A stretch of 64,000 nucleotides of DNA from Amphiduros pacificus (lineage: Eukaryota > Annelida > Polychaeta > Phyllodocida > Hesionidae). The stretch is taken from assembly GCA_949316495.1 (NCBI GenBank), contig OX439000.1, positions 9,178,501 through 9,242,500 on the forward strand. The letters run 5' to 3'. Positions 1 to 12,089 of this stretch are shown here, piece after piece; the stretch's first letter is position 1; each line of letters opens with the position of its first letter. The notes beneath the pieces were generated by a model, which worked only from the letters and a program-made list of their open reading frames with translations, made no database searches and was not told the DNA's origin. Position numbers and translations under genes: made by a program.

Positions 1-345
1 GTCGGGGTGTTAGGCCGGTACCAATGGACAAAAGTAATGGAAAAACAGGGCTCTGTAAGCCTAATCACTCCGTTGTTCCAATCTAAGGTGCCCCACTATT
101 AGCAAGACTAAGCAGGTGTTTGCACAAGATCACTGGTCAGGTAAACAAAGTTTGTTGAAAAAGTGTCCAGTTCATGATTTGGATTTTAGCAGAAGACTCA
201 TCCACTTTCAAATGGAACAGAATGTATTTAGGTAAAATATGACGGGAGATAACCGTTGATAGCAAAGTTTGGGGGTATAAACATTTATATTATATAAGGA
301 AAAAGTGCTAAAAAACCTTATTTCATGAATGCTTTAAATAATTAC
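1..345 (-). repeat. Interspersed repeat, family R1, partial copy
   Basis: The reverse complement of this stretch aligns by eye to 51229-51610. It shares the motifs AAGCATTCATGAAA, GTTTATACCCC, GTGGATGAGTCTTCT and the phrase around 'gaccagtgatctt'. It is a diverged partial copy of the family whose fullest copy lies at 51190-52480. No coding sequence was seen. The copy runs off the left edge of the window. Confidence 0.7.
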
Positions 346-3300
346 TTTTTGGAAATATTTTCTCTGAGATGCATCGCTAGACATTCTACATTCTATTTCA
401 ATACCAAACATTCAAAAGTTTCATTTTGTAAATGAAAATTGTATCCATTTCACATTTGTCATATATCTCCTGTAATAATCTAAATTCGAAACATGTGAAG
501 TATTTTTGCTTGTTGGCCACCTGTGGGCCCAAGATGTGTAGAATATATTCTTTTTTTCCAAAACACATTTCAATCAAAAATCCAATAATTATCAACTAGA
601 CTAATCTAATCTAATGCTGGTAGATATTTCAATACTGAACTACAAACTGTAACCATAAAGTTGGTGACATTTATGAACAAAGAAATTTACAGGATTAGCC
701 TTTCGATTTCAGTTTTACTCCTAGCATGGCATTCATATACTTCAGACATGTTTTAGAAATATAACATATACAACACTTTCAAAATTATCGATATGGCTTC
801 AAAGTAAAACATGATGCATTATGTTTCTCCTACTGCATAATTTGTTGTTTTATATTGTTTGGAATACTTAAAATAACACGGTATTTGGCAGCCGTTCACA
901 TGTTATTGCAACTGATTCTTTTATTCTTGCATGATTGGCTTACACTCAGTTTCATTTTGAGACAAACACTTTATCAGATAATCATGTATTATTGTTATCT
1001 AATCCATTTACATAAGGGGACAAACTAATTATTTATGTTGATGTCAATGCACAATGTAAAATGAAAGAGTTTAATATCGATTTCTTTGTGATTATAAACT
1101 GATAGCAATAATACTTCTTATTTTTGAAAACAAAGTTAAAAGTTCTTCGAATATGGGTAATGTAAGGATATCTTTTTTTGTAAAAAGGCACATAGTTTCA
1201 GTACAAATAACTCGTAACTAGTATTTCAAGTTTATTACATTAGATTAGGTAAAAAATACTGCATCATAGTTAGTTTTGTAATTTAAGTTTTTTATATTTC
1301 CTTGAAAGTCACATGACAAGAAGTTTTATAAGTGATAAATCTGTTTTCGCAGAGTATTTATCTATAATCCAAGGTCTTTGAATCGCCAGTGACTCATTTA
1401 ACCTAGTACTGGGTCAGCAAGCTAATTTCTTCAATGTGTGCTGCACACATCTCATGCCCATACATGCTTAACATATGCTGTCCTTTCTTCCACATATTAA
1501 GAACACAATTAACAGCAAATCATGGGGTTACAAAATAGATACCAGTGCTTAACTAACCTCCCACCCCCAAAATCCTACTGTAATTGAAAATGGATAACAT
1601 GACTCCACTGAGTAAAGTGCCTGGAACACAGCATGCTGTGCTCTTATCACTTTCAATACACAGATTTATGCCAGCCCTAAAGAATTTTGGCATGGTTTAA
1701 ATGGAACATTGAAATACTATTTTTTGATCATTTATGAATTATTCTTAATTGAGTTCTTGCCATGCCAATGACCGAGCCTGGTACTTCTATTTTTATCTTT
1801 ATCATATATTGTGAGTTGAGGGTATCGACTTAGTGTTTGCATCAAGTATGTTTATAAGGTAGGCCTAATTTTAGTATTACACAGATAAATACATTACTCA
1901 CAGTGCATTACGACTGTACAGATGCAACATATGATATGTGCCTCTGTCTCCAAGCACCCAGCAACTCACCCATACACTTTGTGTAGTTTGACAACTGCTT
2001 AAAAGTAATTGGCCAAAGAGCAGCCATACACCCTAGTTACAAACTAAATATCTGTACCAAAAAAACTAGATGTAAGTGGCACGTTAGTCCAATAAATAGA
2101 CAAATATCTTAGGTCAACATTTTTTATAAATGAACATTAAAGTTTGCGATTTTTACATCAAGTTTAAGAGAAAAATCAATCGTTTTAACATTTTGGCATT
2201 TACATGTATATACAACAATAGAACATTGGACCACCGTGCTTATTTAGGAATTGAATTCAATGATAATTTCATGTTTCTCTACTGATGCTTACTACTACCG
2301 GGTGCGGATATCTGCCATCTTGTTGGATGGTTTCATTCGATGCTTACAGCATGTAATATACGAGGGTCGATGCTTCAATATGTAATGATAATAGTATCGA
2401 TTTTTATGGCGCAATAATGGACAATGTCTGCTCATGGAACTTTTGAATGTATTTGGGCTTACAAATTTTTCATTATATTTGGAGATTATTCATAGATTTG
2501 GCGCAGACATACCAAACATGAACTGTCTACAAACCAAACCTGTGAAGAAATTATGGAAATGAATAGTGTCCCACAGAATATAGTCCGGCGGAATTCATTG
2601 AAAGTCGTTTTAGGGTATATACAATGTTTTCTTGCATTTTCTGCTATTCTCCAGAGGGTGCCATCTTGTCATGCCCGGGGAAAAAAAATTATACACAAAA
2701 TAAAAAATGGCCGCCACCAAAACTGTTATATTCTTAAAGATACCCAGATTTCAAGTATTTGCCATTATGTTTCTTCATGACAATGAACATGGATTGCATA
2801 AAACTATTTGAAACATATAAAGGAAGGTAGTAGTAATAACAGGTAGTAATAACAGTGTTAACATACTTGTAACATTAGCATAAATTAGCGTAATCTATTC
2901 AAGAGATTTTAATTTTCAAGTCATTTTATCTACAGTAGGCTATATCAGGCACATCACATAATACATCAATTTCAGGTGAAATTTTCCAAGGAATTTAATG
3001 GTTCATAGTATATTTTGATTAATAAAGTTTTTAAAATTTAAAACCCAAAATAATTTCTCAAATATTCAATCATGACAAAATGTAGATGTTTTATTCTTTA
3101 CAAAACATGAAACTTAACACCTCATTGACCTTAATATTCTTACAATGTACAATGTGTCAGAATACTTTCATCTTGTGAAGTCTCAAAAATCAAACAATAA
3201 TTAAACTAAATTTTCATGTTGTGAAGACTCAAACATCAAAAAATAATTAAACAATGAGCAATATGAAATTAAAGTCGATCTATGAATGTACTAGAACTCT

Positions 3301-3599
3301 AGCTTGATATGACTCTCACAGGCACAAAACATCCACAGCAGGCTGTTGAGCATGGTTTGTCTGAAGCACATCCGCATCTGATCAACTGCAAGATATCGAG
3401 TGGTACATGCGAAACTTCTGCCGAAAGTGTTACTGGTTTATACCTCTTTGACACTTCATCCAATGTCCACCCATAATCAGTTGGACAAAGGGCAACAGGC
3501 TGGTAATCTGGTGCTGATCTTCAAATTGTTGTCTGGAGGTGTGCTGGTAATATTTTCAAATCTGAGGCATCAGTGGTTGGTGGTAGTAATTTTAGAGGT
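346..3599. other. No gene recognised
   Basis: AT-rich sequence with only short, biased open frames and no domain I recognise. It may belong to an intron or the 5' flank of the gene ending at 8738, but I found no exon that joins to it. Confidence 0.5.
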
Positions 3600-5540
3600 G
3601 GTCCTAAGGTTTTTTTGATGGTTGGACATCTTATTTGCCCACACGCTGTACCTGGCAGTAGGCATGTCACAGCTTTTCATACCATAGCAGGACTTATGAA
3701 TGCTGTTGCATCTTGGATAACTTCATCCCGTGATGCATTTGACATTCCTAACTTGTCAATCCTCTTTCCTGCATTGAAGAATTTCAGCACAGTGCCCTTA
3801 CCTATGTCATACATCTGTGGTACTGTGTCACATCCAGAGGGCCATGGGCCGTGGCGCAGTTGGTTAGAGCGTCAGCTTATTAGCACCATTTCCTCTGTGG
3901 TGATCCAAAGGTCATGGGTTCGAACCCCGGCCGTGCCGGGATTGAACTCATGATACAATTTCCCACATGAGCTGAGGCCTGTGCCTAAAGGGTTAACCCA
4001 TTGTCCTTGTAAATCTGTGACCGGGTGAGTTGTCGTGTCAAGGACCTGCGACATGACAATTTAATGAGGCAGCACTATATCTGCTACAAGTAGGTCTCAT
4101 CACGAAATGACTGAAATAATGTTGAAAGTGATGTAAAACCCCAAACAAACAAACACATCCAAAATATGATCTGCTAGCAACTGATCAGCAATGTTCATGT
4201 GTTTGCTTATTGTGGCCTTGATTTCAATAACAGCCCTGCCCTGTATAGTGCCACCCATGACAAGATCACAGTTCAAGCTGTGTTCAATGTAGTGATGTAT
4301 CAGAAGAATGAATACATCTGTGTCATCACTCACAATGTTCAATAATGAAATACCATTCTTGGCCAGCTGCAGTGCCTGGTTGGTGATGATAACATCAGCT
4401 TTTTCATGTCTTTCATCTCTTTGGAAGATCATAACCATGGCTATCTCAAATGGAATGGGATCTTGTGATCTTAAAATAAGGCTGTACTTATCTGTGAGCA
4501 TGTTGCAGTCATCTTGGAGGTACTGACATATGATTTCAATAAGCTGTGGTTTGTTCTCTGTAACTGAGAGAACTACTTTCTGTGGAGGCAATGATACCTT
4601 GTTTGGTATGTTATGCTGGGTGAGTGATAACGGTCAAACACCAGATAAACATCAATACTGATGGTAAGTGGTACAAAGTTGTCCAGGACATTTCTTGCAA
4701 AGTCTGTGACTGTACCACAGCCATCAGTAAAAACTGCCTCTGGCTTGGCAACTGCTGTGCTGGAATGCTCAACCTGCAGCTTCTGTTTGAGTACTGATTT
4801 TGATTTGGCGATATGCATGTTTCCTCACACTTCTTTGAGAATGTTAGAAAAGACAAGAGAGTACTGCTTCAGTTTGTTAATACATTTTACATTTTGATTC
4901 TTGCTTCATTAGACCATCCTGATGATTTCAAGCCTTTACATTCAATGCACTCAATGGAGGCATCCAACTCATCTTCTTCATCATCCACAAGACTTAAGAC
5001 ACTTGTTGCCTTGCTTTTGAAGACTAACAGGTTAGCTACACCATTGCCTGAGAAAACAAGCAATTCATCTTTAAAATATTCAACAAGTCTAGTAGTCTTG
5101 TTGGCTACAATTGAGTTGTTTTCCATTGTAAGTTTGATGTAATTCAAATTTATCCACTGAGTTCCAAATGTGTGACGGATCCTTGTTTAAATCAGCCACT
5201 ACCAAGGTGAATGCTACATCATTGGTTTCCACTTTTTTCAAAGATTTTCTGGTTACCTTTACCACATTGTGTGCACTCATAAATTTGGAATGACACACTT
5301 TATGGTAAATAGCATTAGGTGCATGCAGGTTACTGATTGTTCCTTGCACACAAACACTGATGTCTGAGATTGCATCATTCCTTTGCTCACACACCTCTAG
5401 TATGGAGTCTTTAAAATTGTCAGCAGTTGACATTTAACAATCTTTTGCCATCTTTCAGGATGACGAGGGTCAGGTTCTAGTTCACAAAGTCCATCACAAA
5501 AAAAAACAATTCACTTTGAAATCAACGACAATCAACGTTT
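3600..5540 (-). pseudogene. Decayed copy of a multi-copy invertebrate PIN-like gene
   Basis: Read on the minus strand, pieces in order resemble a large family of uncharacterised proteins repeated in cnidarian and mollusc genomes. There is an early segment with a 'DPRHPERW' motif, then one with 'VCVQGTISNLHAPNAIYHKVC', then a PIN/nuclease-like segment with HEKAD and VSDDTDVF, then GKGTVLKF. The family's function is not known to me; its high copy number elsewhere suggests association with a mobile element. This copy is clearly broken, with roughly half a dozen interruptions, one of which is the SINE insertion at 3840-4153. The family assignment rests on remembered motif patterns, not a search. 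Confidence 0.6.
3840..4153 (+). mobile_element. tRNA-derived SINE, copy 1
   Basis: The head resembles a tRNA gene: an A-box-like stretch (TGGCGCAGTTGGTTAGAGC) followed by a B box (GGTTCGAACCC). A shared 3' body and an AAACAAACAAAC tail follow. The same body occurs at 19459-19712 (inverted), 19890-20197 and 61427-61736. An 8-bp direct repeat CACATCCA flanks the insertion (about 3830 and 4154), and the copy sits inside the decayed gene at 3600-5540. It is mobilised in trans by a LINE, as is known for SINEs. It is not a functional tRNA gene. Confidence 0.9.
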
Positions 5541-6639
5541 TCTCTTCACTTATTTAACTTTTAATTGTGTGTCCAAGTTGCCACATATTTTTTTATATGG
5601 GCTTTAGAAGTGTAAGTGGATACACAGTTTTTGTGACATTTAATATTGTATTCAGTCATTCTGCTATGCATTTTCCAATTCTGTATGAATACTATCACTT
5701 CTCAGTTTGCTACTTTGGATGATGCTCCTCATACGGACTGGACCTGCAGTTATTAATTGTTCAGCACCACTGACTTAACCCATTGACATTGGCTCAAAGT
5801 AACGGCTGGTCATGATTATTTTTCAGGAATTCCACTATTTATGTTCTACCAGAACTATATGCAATGTTCTACCACCACCAACTCTAAAGCACCATGCAAT
5901 AGCTAAACTTGACATCAGTGTCACCTGCAGCCACCTTTCTGAAAAATTAAAGAAAGATTCCATCCCCCACCATATATGCAACCTCCGCTTCATAAGTTAT
6001 AAAAATGGACAATAATATATGTCAAAATGCAAAATTGTTTATTTTCCTCCTGTCATCAAAAGGTAGCACTTCTTAGACATTTTAGACTGGGTTCTGAAAA
6101 AGTTGATAGTGTGAAAATGACAAAACACTTGAAAAAACTACCCATAAACATGATATGATAACTGACATTGAGCAAAGGCTTTGCTCGGTATGTGTGGAAT
6201 GCTTCTCTGGAATCAGTTTTGAATCTGTACAAAAAATGTATGTTAGAATCGGTGAAAAAGCATTGTCTGACAGCCACCATGCATTTTGCTTGTAAAATAT
6301 TTTCCCCAAGGGTGACAAGTTGGCACCCTCTAGATTCTGTATCCAAACAATCTAAATTAGCCTTTTATAAAATGTAACATTGTATATACTCAAAAACATT
6401 GTATATACTCAATAGCCATTCTGCCGCGGGACTAATACTATTGAAATTCTGTGCTCAGTTGGGCATGACAATGCCTTTTAGTTTTTTGCAAATATCATGA
6501 GCAATTGACCCACGTCTACAAGTTTTATCTGCTAAACCAATTAGCATCCCCGCTTACACAAGAGGGTTCAGCTGGTCAATACCAGCTGCTTGACACCAGC
6601 CTTTACACTCTGGCAAGGGAGTTCCTGAAAGATGCCGAG
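5541..6639. other. No gene recognised
   Basis: Only short open frames on both strands, without recognisable domains. The region may include the 5' part of the decayed gene that ends at about 5540, but no motif supports that. Confidence 0.4.
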
Positions 6640-6850
6640 CTTCCAGTTTCCAGTTAAATAGGGAAGGGTGATACAAGGCCCCCTGTCGAACTTGATCAGG
6701 TGTCTGACCTATAAACTGGCCAATCAGTTCAGCTGCCAGAACAAAGCAGAATCTATTTAACTAAGCATTTATTCCCCACCAATCAGTTCACAGCCAGACA
6801 TTTATGAATACAGATGACTTTATACCTTTGGTGGCAGAGACTGATATTAT
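6640..6850 (-). repeat. Interspersed repeat, family R3
   Basis: The reverse complement shares the string GCCACCAAAGGTATAAAG, then 'tattcataaa' and 'tctggctgt', with 55360-55510. The two are diverged copies of one interspersed repeat. No coding capacity was seen. Confidence 0.6.
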
Positions 6851-7765
6851 AGAGATGTCCTTCTGTGGAGGGTAGGGATTGACAGAAATGTAGTGCAAGA
6901 ATTTTCAAGTCCTTTGTTTATATACAGTAGAACTATATACAGCCACATGGTTCAGATCAAACCTATTCATATTGCTTGGTTTGCAGATGGCTCATGTTAA
7001 GAAATAAACTACTAGCTCACTCAGCGGGGAGGAGACACCCTCCAAAACAGGACTTTTCTATCATGTCATTATGGTAAAATGTTAAAGTTCAAAACTGTTC
7101 ATAAAACTCTGGCCTGTGAACTGATTGGTGACAGAATGAATGATTATTCATACAGATTCTAATTGGTTAGCGTCTCGGTCATCCATTGAATGAATAAACT
7201 CTTATGAACTCTACTGGCCCAGCCTTCTCAAATTATTCTCAAATCACAACCCCAGGTCCGAAGCCATCTGACACTCATACAGATACATTTTAAGATAAGT
7301 CACTTAAAAAACATTTGGATAAGAGTTTCATTTTTTGAAGCTTCATTCCTGTGCCAATGACAAGGTCAAGTGAGATAATTTTCTACCTGTTACTATGGCC
7401 AACATTTGTCACAAGTGTGAAGGCACCAACACAACCGGCAAGAGATGATCATACATTCAGAAAAAAATTACTGTAAACATATTAAATGATATCTGAAAAT
7501 ATTCTTTCATATTTTATATTTGTTCTTTCTTATCAATATTTTATGAAGGCTTTCTCCCCCTTTAAGCTATCTGATTGCTACAAGGGCCTTTATTTGCACT
7601 GAAAGATTTGCTTTGTCTAAAAATGTATTATTTTGATTCAAACCACTTTGATATTATCTTATGCCATGAAACTTATTTGCACATGATAAATCATTCAAGT
7701 TAAAACATTATACATTTATATCTATTTTATATGTCATAATGATATAGTTATTCTTAATTTTTCAG
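6851..7765 (+). other. Probable intron upstream of the exon at 7766
   Basis: No open frame of note. It ends in a good splice acceptor (pyrimidine-rich ATTTTTCAG at 7757-7765) directly before the coding exon at 7766, so at least its right part is intron. Confidence 0.5.
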
Positions 7766-8738
7766 TGAAACAAAAATAGTCGATGATAAATCCGACAGTG
7801 ATGGGGAAAGGACTTTGCCAGAACAGTATGGCAGGCCCCAACCTCTGTACTATGATAATCCCGCCTGCAGTGATGACGAGGAAAGGTTTTATACCTCAGA
7901 TACAGAATCGCTCACACAGTCGGAAAGCCACAGCATAACTCTTTACAGGGAGAGATCTCCCGTGGATGAATACAATAAGAGTGATCCTAGAAAGCAGAGT
8001 GTAAGATCAGCGGATTATCAGAGGCATGATAGAAGCTATGATAGAAAGCGAGTCCAGCCTGGAGGTTATGTAAATGAAGGCTATGAGACAGACGATAGAC
8101 CTGTGCGGTCAAGCATGACATCTCCACCGGAGCATGGGCACTACAGGGATGATGGAGAGGATGAGTCCAGTGTGTACTCTGGAAGCAGTGGAATTGGTTC
8201 CAGATTCCACGGTGACAGCACCACTGAAACTGACAATGCTCCAACTCTCATAAGTAAATATGAGAATAGAAAACAAAAACAAATGGACACTGATTATATA
8301 CGAACAAAAGGGAGACTGTTACCCTATGTGAGCACATCAAACGACAAATCTGACTATTTAAAATCAAGCAAACAGCATTACTTAGACCATTCTCAAAACA
8401 GTAGCTTCAGAACTAAAACAGATAAGCCGAATAACAAGACACTAAGCAAAACAGATTACATGGTGGACTCTATTAGCAATGTAGACATAGGTTATACCAT
8501 CTATGATGCTGAACGAGGGCTCACCAAAACAGCTTCAATGGAAATGTCCCATTCCGCTGGTGGTTTGCTGAGCAGTGATGACTACCAAGGCAGTGACACT
8601 CTGCCGTGGTCCTACACCTCCTACCTCGATGATGGCAACCTGGAGCTCTCTGCAAGCTCATTCATGAAAGGCTATTATGTTGATAATGTTGCTGCTGGTC
8701 AGTACTTTTCAGACGTCGGTCATCTGGAGTTCATCTAA
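7766..8738 (+). CDS. Terminal coding exon of an unrecognised gene; disordered acidic cytoplasmic-type tail
   Basis: The exon opens after an ATTTTTCAG acceptor and stays open to a stop at 8736-8738, about 323 residues; the rest of the gene lies upstream and was not found. The tail is polar and low in complexity, rich in Asp, Glu, Ser and Tyr, with acidic-Ser/Thr clusters (SDDEERFYTSDTES, YETDD, DGEDESSVYSGSSG) that look like casein-kinase sites. There is no membrane segment and no known fold. The last residues are HLEFI, compatible with a class III PDZ ligand (acidic-X-hydrophobic), which would suit a membrane or synaptic protein; this is inference. AATAAA at 9807 is a candidate polyadenylation signal. 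There is no ATG near the exon start, as expected for an internal-to-terminal exon. Confidence 0.75.
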
Positions 8739-10208
8739 TTTATGCATCATGATTTTTATATATTTTTTTCACGTTATGAAGTGCTTATAAGAAGATCACG
8801 AATTGGCCATGATTCATTAAATTATTGGTGACAATTCCCCCATGCTATTCACCATACACCAGGTGATGACTATGATGGTATCAATAATCCAGTGAAGAAG
8901 TGACAAATCGGCATAAAGATCATTAAATTATATGTCATTCCAGAAATCGATCAAACATATACAAAGTTTGTCTTTCGTACTTTCGCGATATCTGCAGTGT
9001 GTATATATATATACACTGAATGATTGTTATGGTTTTAAAAAATGGAAAAAGTCACAAAGATGCATGAATCTGTTCACCAGACAGTCGTTAGGAGTGCATA
9101 ATTGTTGATGATGTAAAATTTAATGCTCAATAATTTGAACCTAATTCAACCTTGATACTCGTACAATGTACTGAGACCTAAGTATATTATTTAATGTTAA
9201 TGTATTCGTTTTCGAAGATTTTTGCATAATAATTCATCAATACCTGATCATATATCATCATGAGGTTTTGAATATGTGGATAACAAGATTTAACATTTAA
9301 TTCTAATTTCAATTCTACCATGAAAAATATAACTGTTCGGTGGCCTTGTTCTAGGGTGGGTGGTTTCAGAAGAAAAAGACTTTACAAGAAAAGGTGTGTA
9401 CTTCTCACTATATCATTCATATAAAACAAAAGCTCAAATATCCTGAAAATAATTGATAATCCTCATGACTAAGATGGGAAGCCATTTTTGATGGATGGGA
9501 CATACTTTCTTGGTGCAATGAGATATCTCACCTCAAGTATGCTGCCCTACATGACCAATCAGAGATAGGAAAGAATGTAATCCATTCACAAACATCTTCT
9601 CAGAGCCTTCAATGACCCAATGCTTACTGTCACAACGTGGCCCCTCTATCAAGATTTAAAATTGTGTTTGTTCACCGTACCATATCATCCTGTTTCAAAG
9701 ACTTCTGTTTGAAAAATTAGAGTTTGAAAATTGATATTGTCACATTCATTAAGGATTTCACATGTCCATTTCATTTTTTCCTTTCTCGCTTGTCATATAT
9801 TACCTCAATAAACTATATTAGAATCTATAAATATACAAAAACATATAAAACAGGAATCAAATAGATAGTTGCCTGCTGAAAGACTCAATAGGTTGAAAGA
9901 TTCATTCGTGATAAAAAAAACGTGATTTATGGTCCTGTTTATGATACAAAAAATGAGTTCCCTCCCAACCTTTCTGTACCTGACTAGTCTTTATCTTGTG
10001 TTATCTAGATTTTAAAAGAATTTACACGTGTTGTAAATATAGCTTATAAGTCAAGTCATTCAATGTCAGGGTCAAATCAAGGGTACCACTCATCAGTTTG
10101 TGAGCTGAATTTTTAAACTGTTGAAATATATGTAGGTTATAAAATGTCTAGAAAATACTCTGAAATATATGCAATTTTTTTTTTACTTTGGTAAATATTT
10201 TATATGAA
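8739..10208 (+). other. 3' UTR and intergenic sequence
   Basis: Follows the stop codon at 8738. AATAAA occurs at 9807-9812, so about 1 kb of 3' UTR is possible. No other feature was seen. Confidence 0.4.
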
Positions 10209-10585
10209 TTACCTGCAATGACAAATTGATCTGTACGATATATGTCATGTTACTACCTGCAATGGCAAATTGATCTGTACGATATATGTCATGTTACTAC
10301 CTGCAATGGCAAATTGATCTGTACGATATATGTCATGATACTACCTGCAATGACAAATTGATCTATACGATATATGTCATGTTACTACCTGCAATGACAA
10401 ATTGATCTGTACGATATATGTCATGCTACTACCTGCAATGGCAAATTGATCTGTACGATATATGTCATATTACTACCTGCAATGACAAATTGATCTGTAC
10501 GATATATGTCATGTTACTACCTGCAATGGCAAATTGATCTGTAAGATATATGTCATGTTATTACCTGCAATGATTGCATAACCTG
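10209..10585. repeat. 44-bp tandem repeat, about 8 copies
   Basis: The anchor ACCTGCAATG recurs every 44 bases from about 10211. Copies differ by a few substitutions (GGCAAAT/GACAAAT, GTACG/ATACG). The last copy is partial and diverged. Confidence 0.95.
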
Positions 10586-10901
10586 AAGCGTATATGTCAT
10601 ATTTTGTTTTCTGCAATGTCAACAAAATGTCTTTTCAAAATTTGTTCACTGTTTCCTGTGATGCATCGAAAAATATGTCCATGTAAGATAGGACATAGAT
10701 ATAAGTATATCAATTCTCTCTGTATTTAATGTTTCATCAATATCATGTAATCCATGAAGTATTTAATAAAATATCCCACCGTTGCTTTCCTCTGCATAAA
10801 TTATGATACATTATTCACTGTGATCTAATAATTACTAGCATTCATTAAAATAAATGAATAATATATAATTAATATTAACGAAAGGTGTATACACATGGTG
10901 A

Positions 10902-11032
<131 letters not shown>

Positions 11033-11260
11033 AGAGGTTTGTAAGATATATAATTGCATAATTGCAATTGATTTGTGTTTTGTAAAGTCCACAATAAACC
11101 ATTAATACAAACTACTACGGTGTTATATTGTTGTAAGATAAAGTGGACATTTTACATGAGAATAGCATGACTGCATCATCGAGAATTGCTTGTGTCAGGC
11201 ACTTGTTTAAATGACATTGTAATTCCTCCCCTTTGATATGACATTTAAATTACTTTGTAG

Positions 11261-11515
11261 ATCATGATTAAAGTCATTCAAACAATGTAGCCCATCGTTA
11301 ACGCTGTATTGGCACTGGAGTTTACTTCATATTTTTTTTAATCAAAGTTTTATTGTGTTAGAAATTAAATTACTTTGCAAACGTAATGGCATGGGAATTA
11401 CAAATTAAGGAGATCATGATTAAAGTCAATGAATCAATGTAGCCCATCGTTAACGCTCTATTGGCACTGGAGTATACTTCATATTTTATAATCAAAGTTT
11501 TATTGTGTTAGAAAT
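11261..11515. repeat. Direct duplication, two copies of about 105 bp
   Basis: 11261-11367 and 11411-11515 share long exact runs, such as AATGTAGCCCATCGTTAACG and AATCAAAGTTTTATTGTG, with a few differences. A short unique spacer separates them. This is a local segmental duplication of unknown role. Confidence 0.85.
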
Positions 11516-12089
11516 GTGAAATTATTATTATTTTTATAAGCCACTTTGTTAAATCTATTTGAACCTTGGATCAAATTTATTCATGGAAGATGCTTTTTCT
11601 TTATTACTATGTGGAAAGAGTGGATGGAATAAAAGACATGATACAAGCATTGTACCCATATGTTGGCCTCATCTAATGTTCCCAGAAGTTACCAGAGCCT
11701 AAATGTAGGTTATCATAGCGATAACCTATCACCTCAGCCATCTCCGTGCTGTAATGTTTACCAGTGATAGTGTCAATTCCTACACTTGCCAGGCATGGCG
11801 TACATATGCCGGGTCACTGAGGACAAGGTCTATTTTAGAGGCATTGACACCCAGTTCATCCCGTGTCAATCATAATTCTGAGGTGAAGCTTAATGCATTG
11901 TTAACATATAAACGTCCATGGAGACCAGACCACAGGATACACGCGATATAATCATAATAATATTGGAACATAACGCATGGAATACCTGGTACGTGTAAAT
12001 TAAAATTATCTATGTTTCACAATAATGCATGTTTTACGTTTGCAATATAATTTGGTACTGAAGTCAATTTATTGAAGCTCACAGATCTG

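Noticed and set aside
3846-3935. tRNA gene on the plus strand
   Set aside because: The A and B boxes belong to a SINE head: the same sequence with a 310-bp body and CAAA tail occurs at three other places.
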